Source: Streptomyces sp. SW4 (lineage in GTDB: Bacteria > Actinomycetota > Actinomycetes > Streptomycetales > Streptomycetaceae). Taken from it: 64,000 nucleotides of DNA. The stretch covers positions 5,143,001 through 5,207,000 of the forward strand of contig QKWM01000004.1 in NCBI GenBank assembly GCA_003248315.1. The letters are read 5' to 3'. This document shows, piece by piece, positions 1 to 9,137 of this stretch. The notes beneath the pieces were generated by a model, which did not search any database, was not told where the DNA came from, and saw only the letters and a list, made by a program, of their open reading frames with translations. Within the stretch, counting starts at the first letter, position 1. Every line of letters starts with the position of its first letter. The translations under genes and the position numbers were made by a program.

Positions 1-1438
1 CCAGGCCGCCGGTCACCCGGGGTGCCGCGGCAGCATGCTGCGCTGGAGGGTGAGCGCGGTGTCCCGGGCGTTCTGGTACCAGCGGGCGTTGTCGATCTGC
101 ACGGCCGCGCGGCCGGCCAGTTCCCGGGCGAGCAGCAGGTCGTCCTCGCCGAACGGCACCGGGTTGCGCGTCCGCTTCAGGTCCAGGGAGCCCAGCACCT
201 CCCCGCGGGCGATGAGCGGCACCGCCAGGTACGAGTGCACGCCCGCCCGCCGCAGCAGCTCGGCGGCCTCGGGGGAGCGGGCGATGCGCGGCAGGTCCTC
301 GTCCCGCACCTGCCGGACCATGACCGGGCGGCCGGTGCGCACGCACTCCGTGACCAGCCGGTCGGGTCCGTACCGGGCGACCTGCCCCGGCGGGTCGGCC
401 GCCTCCAGCGCCTCGGGCTCGTTGACGCCCTGCACGGCCAGGGCCCGGATCACCGCCGGCTCGGACGGGCCCAGCGTGCTGCGCCGGCCCTTCACGACCG
501 CTTCCAGCAGGTCCACGGCGGCGACGTCGGCGAGGGCGGGCACGGCGACGTCGGCCAGCTCGTGCGCGGTGCGGTCCAGCTCCAGCGTGGTGCCGATCCG
601 GGCGGAGGCGTCGGCGACCACCGCCAGCCGCCGCCGCGCGTTCTCGGCCTCGACGCCCGCCCGGTACTGCTCGGTGACGTCCACCACCGACACGGCCACG
701 CCCAGCACGGTGCCGACGGCGTCCTCCAGCCGGTACACCGACACCGACCAGGCGTGGTCGTGCTCCGGGTCGGCGGGGGTCCGGCCGACCGCGGGCTGGT
801 CGACCAGCGGACGGCCGGTCTCCAGGACGCGGCGGGCCGCGTGCTCCACCACGCCCGGGTCCAGCTCCGGCAGGACCTCGCGGGTCGTCCGGCCGATGTG
901 GTCCTCGGCGGGGATGCCGTCGATCTGTTCCAGCGCCGGATTGACCGAGACGTACCTCAGCTCCGTGTCCAGGACCGCCAGCCCGATCGGGGACTGCTCG
1001 ATCACCCGCGTCGACAGCGCCACCTCCCGCTCCAGCCTGCGCACCGTGGTCTGGTCGGCGGCGAGACCGAGCGCGTAGACGTCGCCCCGGTCGTCCAGCA
1101 GCCGCATGTTGCGGAACTCCACCAGGCGGGTGGTGCCGTCCTTGCGGCGGACGGGGAAGGCGCCGGCCCACTCCCGGCCGGTGGCCATGACGTCGGAGAA
1201 CAGTTTGACCACGAGGTCGAGGTGGCGTTCGTGCACCATGATCCGGGCGGCGTACCGGCCCAGCGCCTCCTGCGCGGAGTAGCCGAACAGCTCCTCGGCC
1301 TGGGGCTCCACAGCACGATCCGCCCCTCGGCGTCCAGCACCACCGAGGCCACGCCCAGGACGTCGAGCAGCCCGCTCGGCCGTACCGGTCCGCGCGGGGT
1401 TCCTCGCCCTGGAACACGGGAGATCCGGCTGCACTCAT
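1..1438 (-). CDS. PAS-PAS-GAF signalling protein, probable SpoIIE-type phosphatase, 3' part outside the window
   Basis: Cytoplasmic sensor protein, probably one of the Streptomyces PP2C/SpoIIE phosphatases that act on anti-sigma switches. Reading leftward there are two PAS folds (about residues 25-140, with FGYSAQEALG, and 150-270, with ELRYVSVNPALE), then a GAF domain (about 285-455). The last residues, LQRSMLP, are the usual lead into a SpoIIE catalytic domain, but the window ends there, so the phosphatase is inferred. ATG 1438 is chosen because MSAAGSPVFQGEE joins the first PAS once missing bases near 1395 and 1310 are restored. A third missing base near 15 creates a false stop. No membrane segment is visible. 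Confidence 0.75.
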   Translation of the reverse strand, partial: MSAAGSPVFQGEEPRADRYGRAGCSTSWAWPRWCWTPRGGSCCGAPGRGAVRLLRAGGAGPVRRPDHGARTPPRPRGQTVLRRHGHRPGVGRRLPRPPQGRHHPPGGVPQHAAAGRPGRRLRARSRRRPDHGAQAGAGGGAVDAGDRAVPDRAGGPGHGAEVRLGQSGAGTDRRHPRRGPHRPDDPRGPAGAGPGRGGARGPPRPGDRPSAGRPARGRPDPRRPGARPRLVGVGVPAGGRRRHRAGRGRVGGGRHRAVPGGRRGRERAAAAGGGRRRLRPDRHHAGAGPHRARAGRRRRARPRRRRRRGPAGSGREGPAQHAGPVRAGGDPGPGRAGRQRARGAGGGRPAGAGRPVRTRPAGHGVRAHRPPGHGPAGAGRGPAAHRPLPRGRRAAAAGGRALVPGGAAHRPRGGAGLPGPEADAQPGAVRRGRPAARPGTGRPRGRADRQRPLVPERPGHRAHPPAQHAAAAPRVTGGL

Positions 1439-1673
1439 CCCAGGCCCCGCCTTCGCCGATCCACACGGCACGCCTCTTCGATGCCGACTCCCCTGTTCTA
1501 CCGCGTTCTACCGCGGACAGCGGCGTTTCTCCCGGGCCCCGGTGTCCCGCGGCGCGGCACCGGACACCGCTTTGGTCTGTACATGGCGAGCATGTCCGCG
1601 TCAGACTGGCGCCGGGCGTGCGGGCCGGCTCCCCGCGCCCGTTCCGCGCCGCGCCCCCCACCGAGGAGCCGCC

Positions 1674-2558
1674 ATGCCCCCGCGTGCCCGGCAGCGATGC
1701 CACGCCGCCCTGACCGCGCTCGCCGCCCTCACGGCCGCCGCCGTCCTCGCCGCCGCCCCGCCCGCGTCCTTTGCGGCCACCGCCGGCACCTGGACCGAGG
1801 TGGGCTCCGACCGGGCCCGCCCGCTGACCGAGAGCCAGGGCCTGGCCTCCGTCGAGGTGCCGGCCGGCAGCCCCAACCGCTACACCGGCGTCGGCACCAT
1901 CCCGCCGGACGTCGCGGTCCGGGGCTGGAACCACGTCGGCGACCCGGACGCCTCCTACGACGGCCACTACGTCGAGCCGTACCAGCGGGACGACGGCGGC
2001 GGGAAGATGTTCCGCGTGCAGGGCCCGGACGGCCGCTGGGCCCAGTACGTGCACGCGCTCGGCCCCGGGGAGGCCCCGAACAACTCCTGGGTGGCGATCT
2101 CCCCGGACGGCCGGTGGATGCTCTCGGGCGAGTGGGGCACCATGAGCCGGTTCCTGGTCTTCCCCACGCCCGGCGCCAACCCGGCCACCTCGCCTTCGGC
2201 GAACCTGCCGCAGGCCGCCACGGTGCGCCTGGACCGCCCCGTCCGCGACGTCCAGGGCTGCGACTTCGTCACCGCGACCCGGCTCCTGTGCTCCTCCGAC
2301 GACCCCGACGGCAGCCTCTTCGGCGTCACCAAGCCCCTGCTCCAGGTCGACCTGTCCGCCGCCGTGGACGGCACGGCCGACGTCGCCGGCCGGGTCACGG
2401 CCCTGCGGCAGCTGCCCCTGCGCAGCGCCTGCCGGGGCGGCTTCGAGGCCGAGGGCGTCGACTACGACCGCCGTACCGGCACCCTGCGCGTCGTGGTCCT
2501 GTCACCGGGCTTCTGCCTGCTGACCGACAGCAGGACCTACCGCCTCGTGAACGGCTGA
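1674..2558 (+). CDS. Secreted protein of unknown function
   Basis: About 294 aa. ATG 1674 follows a GAGGAG ribosome site. A Sec-type signal peptide (basic start, Ala/Leu-rich core, likely cleavage after ASFA near residue 34) is followed by a compact domain I do not recognise. The mature part is Trp- and Gly-rich at the start and has four Cys (GCDF, LLCSSD, SACRGG, GFCLL), which could form two disulfides outside the cell. The frame is open throughout. It is divergent from the PAS/GAF gene, with 235 bp between them. Exported localisation is well supported; no function is assigned. Confidence 0.7.
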   Translation: MPPRARQRCHAALTALAALTAAAVLAAAPPASFAATAGTWTEVGSDRARPLTESQGLASVEVPAGSPNRYTGVGTIPPDVAVRGWNHVGDPDASYDGHYVEPYQRDDGGGKMFRVQGPDGRWAQYVHALGPGEAPNNSWVAISPDGRWMLSGEWGTMSRFLVFPTPGANPATSPSANLPQAATVRLDRPVRDVQGCDFVTATRLLCSSDDPDGSLFGVTKPLLQVDLSAAVDGTADVAGRVTALRQLPLRSACRGGFEAEGVDYDRRTGTLRVVVLSPGFCLLTDSRTYRLVNG

Positions 2559-2708
2559 GCGCGCCGTGCGCCCCCGCTCTCGGCTCGTGGGCGCACGGGC
2601 GGACCGCGCCGGTAGTGCTCCGCCCGAGGTAGTGCTTTTCTTGGGATGGGGGTGCGGTTCCGCAATGCGCCCGCGGCGCCGCGCCGCGGCCCGAGAGGAG
2701 CGATCACC

Positions 2709-3080
2709 ATGGACGGCGAGCACCTGCATCCGGAATCCGTCTCGGTCGAACTGAGCGGATGCAGCAAGGAGGACGCCCGGGTCGTGTTCGACGCCCTGTG
2801 CGCCTGCTTCTCGTCCGACCGGTGCGAGCAGGACGTGCCCCGGGAGTACCACGAGGTGCGCCCGACGGTGTGGCTCGGCACCTTCGACGTCGCCGACGCC
2901 CGCGAGGGCGAGCACCGTCCCGCGCCGTTGCGGGCGTCGGTGGAGGCCGACGCGCACGGCGGCTACTGGGCGATCGAGCGCTTCCGCACCACCCTGGACT
3001 CCCTGTTCACGGTGCAGGACCTGACCGGGGTCTCCGGGGACCAGGAGCGGGAGCTGCACGTTCGGCTGGAGAACCGCTGA
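2709..3080 (+). CDS. Small conserved-looking cytoplasmic protein, unknown function
   Basis: 123 aa from ATG 2709, preceded by GAGAGGAG. The product is acidic, soluble and has no signal or membrane segment. Three Cys lie close together at about residues 17-37 (SGCSKED, LCACF, DRCEQD). The C-terminal half alternates strand-like stretches (ERFRTTLDSLFTVQDLTG). I do not recognise a family. A purine/T-rich stretch upstream (about 2620-2650) could hold its promoter. The stop lies 29 bp before the perfect palindrome at 3110, so the gene probably ends before the fadH promoter. Confidence 0.6.
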   Translation: MDGEHLHPESVSVELSGCSKEDARVVFDALCACFSSDRCEQDVPREYHEVRPTVWLGTFDVADAREGEHRPAPLRASVEADAHGGYWAIERFRTTLDSLFTVQDLTGVSGDQERELHVRLENR

Positions 3081-3109
3081 CCCGCGGGCCCCGCGTGTGC
3101 GACGCCACG

Positions 3110-3129
3110 TTTTGCAACTAGTTGCAAAA
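3110..3129. promoter_or_regulatory. Perfect 20-bp palindrome, candidate PadR-type operator
   Basis: TTTTGCAACTAGTTGCAAAA is a perfect inverted repeat; the arms extend imperfectly into GCCACG / TGTGGC. It lies 52 bp before the fadH start in otherwise GC-rich DNA, so it stands out in composition. TTGCAA-N4-TTGCAA resembles sites of the PadR relative AphA (ATGCAA-N4-TTGCAT), and a PadR gene follows fadH directly. Operator function is inferred. Confidence 0.65.
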
Positions 3130-3181
3130 TGTGGCGGGTGTCCTCTACAACAGAGGCACGACACCGCGCACGGAGGGCCCC

Positions 3182-5193
3182 ATGAGCCGTTACCCCCACC
3201 TGCTGAGCCCGCTCGACCTGGGCTTCACCACGCTGCCCAACCGGGTCCTCATGGGCTCCATGCACGTCGGCCTGGAGGAGGCGGAGCGCGGCTTCGAGCG
3301 CATGGCCGCCTTCTACGCCGCCCGCGCCCGCGGGGAGTGGGTCTGATCGTCACCGGCGGCATCGCGCCCAACGACGAGGGCCGGCCCTACGAGGGCGGCG
3401 CCAGGCTCACCACCGCGGCGGAGGCCGAGCAGCACCGCGTCGTCACCGACGCCGTGCACGCGGAGGGCGGGCGCATCGCCCTGCAGATCCTGCACTTCGG
3501 CCGGTACGCCTACCACCGCGACCTGGTCGCGCCGAGCCCCCTCCAGGCGCCCATCAGCCCCTTCCCGCCCCGCGAGCTGACCGACGCCGAGGTCGAGCGC
3601 ACCATCGACGACTATGCCCGCACCGCCCGGCTGGCCCGCGAGGCCGGCTACGACGGCGTGGAGATCATGGGCTCCGAGGGCTACCTGATCAACGAGTTCA
3701 TCGCCGCGCGGACCAACCACCGCACCGACCGCTGGGGCGGTTCCTACGAGAACCGCATGCGCTTCCCCGTCGAGATCGTGCGCCGCGTCCGCGAGGCGGT
3801 CGGCGAGGACTTCATCCTGATCTACCGGCTGTCCATGCTCGACCTCGTGCCCGAGGGTTCCACGCTCGACGAGGTGATCACCCTCGCCAAGGCCGTGGAG
3901 GCCGCCGGCGCGACGATCATCAACACCGGCATCGGCTGGCACGAGGCGCGGATCCCCACCATCGCCACCTCCGTGCCGCGCGGCGCCTACACCTGGGTGA
4001 CCAGGCGGCTGATGGGCGAGGTGTCCGTCCCGCTGGTCACCACCAACCGCATCAACACCCCGAGCTGGCCGAGCGGCTGCTCGCGGACGGCACGGCCGAC
4101 ATGGTGTCCATGGCCCGCCCGATGCTCGCCGACCCCGACTTCGTCGCCAAGGCCGCGGCCGGCCGGCCCGAGGCGATCAACACCTGCATCGGCTGCAACC
4201 AGGCGTGCCTCGACCACACCTTCAGCGGGCAGATCACCTCCTGCCTGGTCAACCCGCGCGCCTGCCACGAGACGGAACTCGTCCTCTCCCCGACCCGGCT
4301 GCGCAAGCGCATAGCGGTCGTCGGCGCCGGACCGGCCGGCCTCGCCTGCGCGGTGAGCGCCGCCGAACGCGGCCACGAGGTGACCCTCTTCGACGCGGCG
4401 AGCGACATCGGCGGCCAGCTCGACGTGGCCCGCCGGATCCCCGGCAAGCAGGAGTTCGACGAGACGCTGCGCTACTTCCGCACCCGGCTGGGCGAGCTCG
4501 GCGTCGACGTCCGCCTGGACACCCGCGTGTCGGCCGCCGACCTGGACGGCTACGACGAGGTCGTCGTCGCCACCGGGGTCACCCCGCGCGTGCCCGACAT
4601 CCCCGGCGTCGACCACCCCAGCGTCGTCGGCTACCTCGACGTGCTGCGCGACGAGGTCCCGTCGGCGACCGTGTCGCGATCCTCGGCGCGGGCGGCATCG
4701 GCTTCGACGTCGCCGAGTACCTCACCGACGGCGGCGACAAGGCGCACGAGGACCCGGCGACGTACTTCCGCCTCTGGGGCGTCGACATGGACTACGCCGC
4801 GCCCGGCGGCCTCGCCGCCCCGAGCGGCCCGTGCCGCCGCGCACCGTCCACCTGCTCCAGCGCAAGACCTCCAAGGTCGGCGCCGGGCTCGGCAAGACCA
4901 CCGGCTGGATCCACCGCACCGAGCTGCGGCACCGCGGCGTCACCATGGTGCCGGGCGTGACCTACGACCGGATCGACGACGCCGGGCTGCACCTGACGGT
5001 CGACGGCGAGAGCACGGTGCTGGAGGTCGACACCGTGGTGCTGTGCACGGGCCAGGAGCCGCGCCGCGACCTGTACGACGAGCTGGTCGCCGCCGGCCGC
5101 ACGGCGCACCTCGTCGGCGGCGCCGACGTGGCGGCCGAACTCGACGCCAAGCGCGCCGTCAAGCAGGGCACCGAGCTGGCGGCGACGCTCTAG
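3182..5193 (+). CDS. fadH: NADH:flavin oxidoreductase / 2,4-dienoyl-CoA reductase, four frame breaks
   Basis: Old-yellow-enzyme reductase of the FadH type, which removes double bonds from dienoyl-CoA during oxidation of unsaturated fatty acids; the substrate here could differ. Domains in order: FMN TIM barrel (residues 1-340, with TNHRTDRWGGSYENR), a [4Fe-4S] segment CIGCNQAC followed by ITSC, then FAD and NAD(P) dinucleotide folds (VVGAGPAGLACA, ILGAGGIGFD). The predicted 670 aa is normal for FadH. ATG 3182 has GGAGGG upstream. Breaks near 3338, 4062, 4671 and 4822 are each repaired by one G (for example GAG-GTG-GGT), so I read one intact enzyme. A PadR regulator follows 30 bp later. Confidence 0.85.
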
Positions 5194-5223
5194 CCACCGG
5201 GGGCCGTCCCTAGGATGAGCCCC

Positions 5224-5775
5224 ATGTCACTCCCGCACGCGATCCTCACCGCCCTGCTCGAGAAGCCGTCGTCCGGGCTGGAGCTGACCCGCCGGTTCGA
5301 CCGGTCGATCGGCTACTTCTGGTCGGCGACGCACCAGCAGATCTATCGCGAGCTGGGAAAACTGGAGGCCGACGGGCTCATCCGGGCGCTGCCGTCCGAA
5401 CAGCCGGCCCGCGGGCAGAAGAAGGCCTACGAGGTCCTGCCCGCCGGCCGCGCCGAGCTGGCCCGCTGGACCGCCGCCGCCCAGGACCCCCGGCCGATGC
5501 GCGACGCGATGCTGCTGCGGCTGCGGGCGGCGGCCGTCGTCGGCACCGAGGGCATCGAGGCGGACCTGCGGCGCCATCTGGAACTGCACGAGCGGCAGTT
5601 GGCCGAGTACGAGGAGATCGAGCGGCGCGACTTCCCGCCCGGCAGGGACAGCACCGAGGACCGGCTGCGGCACCTGGTGCTGCGGGCCGGCATCGACCTG
5701 GAGACCTTCTGGACCGGGTGGCTGCGCCACGCCCTCGCCGAGTTCGCCGAACTGCCCCGCCCGGAACAGCGCTGA
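5224..5775 (+). CDS. PadR-family transcriptional regulator
   Basis: About 183 aa with the PadR layout: an N-terminal winged helix (LPHAILTALLEKPSSGLELTR, then RSIGYFWSATHQQIYRELGKLEADGLI) and a C-terminal dimerisation helix region (about residues 95-175). ATG 5224 is preferred over ATG 5215 because GGATG sits at a usable distance only for the former. The gene directly follows fadH on the same strand. The 20-bp palindrome upstream of fadH is the obvious target, giving a self-contained autoregulated pair. The inducer is unknown. Confidence 0.85.
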   Translation: MSLPHAILTALLEKPSSGLELTRRFDRSIGYFWSATHQQIYRELGKLEADGLIRALPSEQPARGQKKAYEVLPAGRAELARWTAAAQDPRPMRDAMLLRLRAAAVVGTEGIEADLRRHLELHERQLAEYEEIERRDFPPGRDSTEDRLRHLVLRAGIDLETFWTGWLRHALAEFAELPRPEQR

Positions 5776-5797
5776 CCGGCCCCCGCGGCCGGGTGGA

Positions 5798-6339
5798 TCA
5801 GAACCGGTACGGCTTCGAGCGGCGGCGCAGGAACCACGCGGCGGCGATCACGCCGGTGCCGACCAGCGCGCCGCCCGCCACGAGCGTGACCGTGCCGTAG
5901 TCCTGGACGGCGCCGCCGAAGCCGCCCATCACACCGCGCGACGGCGAGGCCGTCGGGGAGGGCGTCCGGCTCGGCGACGGCGCGGGCGAGACGATGACCG
6001 TCTGGGTGCCCGCGGTGCTGTTGTTCGAGCAGACGACGACGACCGTGTAGGTGCCGGGGCTGACGTTCGACCAGGCCGCCGACTGGCCCGAGCTGGTCCC
6101 CGACAGCGCCACCTGGCGCCCCTGGGCGAAGCTGGACTGGCCGCTGCTGAGCAGCGAGGCCGTGCCCCAGCTGCCGTTGAGCTGGGCGCACGCCGTGGTG
6201 GTGACCGACACCGTGGAACCGGTGGTGCTCACGGAGATTCCCGGCCCCGCGGCGGCCGGCCCGGCGGTCAGGGCGAGGGCAGCGCGGCCGCGGCTGCCAC
6301 GGTCAGGCCGGAGCGGAGAAGTGGCTGAGAGATGCGCAT
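5798..6339 (-). CDS. Exported protein with C-terminal membrane anchor
   Basis: About 180 aa. A signal peptide (MRISQPLLRSGLTVAAAAAL) leads into a Ser/Thr/Gly-rich domain with two Cys (TTACAQLNG, VVVCSNNS), then a Pro/Ser-rich spacer (PSPSRTPSPTASPSR). It ends in a hydrophobic helix (about residues 150-172) and the basic tail RRRSKPYRF. This is a wall-spanning stalk anchored in the membrane; no LPxTG sorting motif is present. One break near 6283 falls in the signal peptide and is repaired by a single G. The domain is not recognised. It is convergent with padR, leaving 22 bp between stops. Confidence 0.7.
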
Positions 6340-6513
6340 GTGAACTGCCCTCCGGCGGCACGGTCGGCGGTGCATCCTGGCACCGCCGAATCGGGAGCGC
6401 CGTGCTGCCTACCGGCAGCCAACAGCGCGCCGGAGCCGCCCGCATGCGGAGCGCATCCGCCCAGGTGACGAGGGAAACGAGGGCCGGTGCCGTCACCCGT
6501 CACCCGTCGCCCG

Positions 6514-7482
6514 TCACTCCCCGCCCGTCGTCACCGTCCGCTCCGCGGAGAAGGCGCCCCAGGTGCCGTCGGGCAGCTTCGCCCGCACCCGCACCCGGTG
6601 CACGACGCCCGCCTTCTCACCCGCGTAGAAGCTGTACTCCGCCCGCTCGCTCGGCGCGTCGCCGCCGAACACCACCGAGGTGGCCGGGCGGCCGTCGAGC
6701 TGGACCTCGTACTCGGTGACCACCCCGTCGGCCCGCGGCGGGACCCAGGTCAGGTCGATGTGGTACGCCCCGTCGGCGTGGCGGCTGCGTGCGCGCAGGC
6801 CGGTGGGCGCGCCGGCCCGCCCGTCGTCGCGGCCGGGGGTGGTCAGCCGCACGGCGGCGCTGGGCGGGGAGACGTTGTCGGCCGCGTCCCGGGCCCGGAC
6901 CGTGAACGTGTAGCGCGTGCCGGGGCGCAGCCCGCCGACCACCGTCGCCGTCTGCCCCCCGCCCACGCTGTGGATCTTCGTGTCGCCCTGGTAGACGTCG
7001 TACGACGCCACCGCGCGGTCGTCCTTCGCCGCGGACCACGACAGCTGGACCGCCCGGCCGCCGGCGGTCCTGCCGCGCGCCCCGCCCGGAGCCGTCGGCG
7101 GAGTCTCGTCGGCCGGCGCCGCCGCCGGGGTCGTCGCGCGGACCTCCCGGCTGCGCGGCCCCAGCCGGCCCTCGGCGTCACGGGCCCGGACGGTGAAGAC
7201 GTGACCGGTCGACGGCTCGAGCCGGGTGACGTCCACCATGCGCTCGTCGCCGGGGACCTCCCGCACCCTGGTGCCGCCGCGGTACACCTCGTAGCCCTCG
7301 GCGCCGGGCACCGCGTTCCACATCACGTGCACGCTGGTCGCGCTCCCCGCCTCGGCGGTCACACCCGTCGGCGCGCCGGGCAGCGGACCGCTCCCCTCCT
7401 CGCCGGCCGCGCCCCAGCCGCAGGACGCGACCAGCGCGAGGGCGCCGCAGACCAGGGCGCAGCGGCGCAGCACGGCCCGCAC
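6514..7482 (-). CDS. Lipoprotein with three fibronectin type III domains
   Basis: 322 aa. The signal peptide ends in a lipobox (ALVASC, Cys about residue 21), so the protein should be lipid-anchored on the outer membrane face. Three FN3 repeats follow (about 35-120, 130-215, 225-320), recognisable from the repeated VHVMWNAVPGAEGYEVYRG and LRPGTRYTFTVRARD patterns. In actinomycetes FN3 units are common in secreted glycan-degrading proteins, but no catalytic domain is present here. The start is GTG 7482. No Shine-Dalgarno is visible because the leader is a pyrimidine tract on this strand; the purine run is on the opposite strand. Confidence 0.8.
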   Translation of the reverse strand: MRAVLRRCALVCGALALVASCGWGAAGEEGSGPLPGAPTGVTAEAGSATSVHVMWNAVPGAEGYEVYRGGTRVREVPGDERMVDVTRLEPSTGHVFTVRARDAEGRLGPRSREVRATTPAAAPADETPPTAPGGARGRTAGGRAVQLSWSAAKDDRAVASYDVYQGDTKIHSVGGGQTATVVGGLRPGTRYTFTVRARDAADNVSPPSAAVRLTTPGRDDGRAGAPTGLRARSRHADGAYHIDLTWVPPRADGVVTEYEVQLDGRPATSVVFGGDAPSERAEYSFYAGEKAGVVHRVRVRAKLPDGTWGAFSAERTVTTGGE

Positions 7483-7540
7483 GCGGGGAGCGGGAGAAGA
7501 GGGAGGAGCGGGAGGAGAGGGAGGGGAGGGGAGGGCGGGG

Positions 7541-7576
7541 AAGGAGGGAGTGCGGGGGAAGGAGGGAGTGCGGGGG
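7541..7576. repeat. 18-bp tandem repeat, two perfect copies, inside a G-rich tract
   Basis: The unit AAGGAGGGAGTGCGGGGG occurs at 7541-7558 and again at 7559-7576, and is followed by further G runs. It sits in the 5' region of the minus-strand lipoprotein gene. Confidence 0.85.
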
Positions 7577-7651
7577 GAGTGGGGGCGGCGGTGGCTGCCG
7601 GTGGGGAACGCCTCGCACGATCAAGCCTCCCGGGGCGCGCTGCGGCGGCAA

Positions 7652-7663
7652 TGGTCCGGACCA
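7652..7663. promoter_or_regulatory. DasR-like palindrome TGGTCCGGACCA
   Basis: A perfect 12-bp palindrome. It differs only in the central two bases from TGGTCTAGACCA, the core of the DasR box that controls chitin and GlcNAc genes in Streptomyces. It lies between the FN3 lipoprotein and the chitosanase gene. A role in controlling either gene is inferred. Confidence 0.4.
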
Positions 7664-7979
7664 ATATGACCCCGCTGACGCGATCACATCAAGGGGGAGA
7701 CGGTTGCCGGGGACCGGGAGGCGTTCCGTATGCTGATGCGCCTGCGGCCGAACACCCCCTGGAGGGAGCCGGGTTCGGCCGGCGGCGCGGATCGCTGTCG
7801 TCGCTCGTACCGCGCCGGCGCGGAGGGCCGGGCGGCCCGGGCCCCTACCGGATCGGAGCCGTCCGGCCCCTGTCGGGCCGACGCGCGGGGTGCCGTCCGG
7901 TCGTCCAGTGCTGGACGCCGGGCCGATTGGGGTCCACATTGGGCTGAATGTCCGCTATGTCCCCACGAGAGGTCTGCCG

Positions 7980-8695
7980 TTGCGTGCCCAGTCGCTGACC
8001 CTGGTCGCGGCGAGCGCCGCCCTGCTCGCGCCGTCGACGACCCTCCCGACGCCTCGCCCCCGCCGCGGCCCGGGCTGCACGCGCGCCCGGACTCCCGGGC
8101 ACCGGCACCCGCCCGGGCGTCGACGCCGCGGACCTGCTGGCCAAGGCGCGCGACTGCACCCCCGTCTCGGCCGGGCGGTACCGCAGCGACGCCGGCGCCC
8201 CCGCCGACATCCCCGTCTGCGGCACGCGGGAGGCCGTGTTCTGGAAGGCCGACCTGGACATCGACTGCGACGGACGGCCGGGGGAGCGCTGCAACCGGCG
8301 CACCGATCCGTACTTCACCGCCGCCACCGCCTTCGTGCAGTCCGACGGCCGTCCGCTCGACGCCGAGACCCTGCCGTACATCGTCGTGCCCGCGCCGAGC
8401 GGTGTGTGGGACTACCGCGACCACGGTGTGCGCGGCGGCTCCGTCGCCGCGGTGATCCACGGCGACCGCGTCCGGTACGCGGTCGTCGGCGACGTCGGCC
8501 CGAGCGGCATCATCGGCGAGGCCTCCTACGCCGCCGCGGAGGCCCTCGGCATCCACCCCGACCCCCGTTCCGGAGGAGTCCCGTCCGGGTGACGTACATC
8601 GTCTTCAAGGACAGCCGATTGCAGCCGATCGAGGACCGGGCCGCCGCCGAGCGGACGGGGAACGCCTGGCCCGCCGGTTCCTGGACGGGAACTGA
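7980..8695 (+). CDS. Secreted GH75 chitosanase, several frame breaks
   Basis: Endo-chitosanase of glycoside hydrolase family 75, which cuts beta-1,4-glucosamine polymers outside the cell. TTG 7980 has GAGAGG seven bases upstream and starts a signal peptide (RAQSLTLVAASAALLAPS). The catalytic domain includes VCGTREAVFWKADLDIDCDG and the family signature GDVGPSGIIGEAS, whose Asp and Glu match the catalytic pair reported for fungal GH75 enzymes. It ends with VTYIVFKDS and ARRFLDGN. Breaks lie between 8040 and 8100 (two bases), near 8591 (one G) and near 8665 (one C). The mature size of about 210 aa fits the family. Four Cys in the domain suit an exported protein. Confidence 0.8.
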
Positions 8696-8726
8696 CGGCC
8701 GCCGGCGCCCCGCCGTCCGCCGCCGG

Positions 8727-9137
8727 TCACGTCTTCCGGTACGCGTACGCCTCGCTCGCCGCCGCCTCCACCGCCGCGAGGTCGCCGCCGGCCGCCGCCG
8801 TGACGACCGCGGCCACCGCGCCCTCCACGAACGGCGCGTCCACCAGCCGCGTCGGCTCGGGCAACTCGTCGCCCTCGGCGAGCAGCGCCTTCACCGTGAG
8901 CACCGCGCTGCCCAGGTCGGTGAGCACGGCGACCCCGGCTCCCCGGTCCACCGACGCGGCGGCGGCCGTGACCAGCTCCGCGCTCGTGCCGAACCCGCCG
9001 CCCGCGGTGCCGCCCGCGGGGGCGACGGGCACCTCCGTGCCACCGCCCGACAGGGCCTTCGCCAGTTCGGCCACGGACGCGGCCACCTCCGCGCTGTGCG
9101 ACACCAGCACGATCCCGACCAGCTTGCCGTCACTCAC
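8727..9137 (-). CDS. dhaM: Dihydroxyacetone kinase phosphotransfer subunit DhaM (EIIA-Man domain)
   Basis: 136 aa, EIIA-mannose fold only. It carries phosphate from the PTS protein HPr to the ADP bound in DhaL. The phosphorylated His is in LVSHSAEVA near residue 14. The start GTG 9137 overlaps the 3' end of dhaL by 8 bp, so translation is coupled. Some DhaM proteins carry fused HPr and EI domains; this one does not, so it must use the general PTS proteins encoded elsewhere. The frame is intact. Confidence 0.9.
   Translation of the reverse strand: MSDGKLVGIVLVSHSAEVAASVAELAKALSGGGTEVPVAPAGGTAGGGFGTSAELVTAAAASVDRGAGVAVLTDLGSAVLTVKALLAEGDELPEPTRLVDAPFVEGAVAAVVTAAAGGDLAAVEAAASEAYAYRKT

Larger units (their letters stand above)
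7483..7979. other. 497-bp divergent intergenic region with purine tract, tandem repeat and palindrome
   Basis: This lies between the FN3 lipoprotein and the chitosanase. On the plus strand 7483-7590 is almost pure purine, with at least four G-runs in 7519-7540 that fit a G-quadruplex pattern. A perfect 12-bp palindrome follows at 7652. The remainder has no convincing gene. A dyad GTCCAG-TG-CTGGAC lies near 7905. Confidence 0.6.

Noticed and set aside
3182..5193. fadH as a decayed pseudogene
   Set aside because: All four breaks are single lost Gs, all cofactor and Fe-S motifs are intact, and the same error type occurs in most long genes of the window.
6487..7947. A 486-residue plus-strand protein antisense to the FN3 lipoprotein
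   Set aside because: It has no domain and runs through the purine tract. The minus-strand frame has a lipobox and three FN3 repeats.
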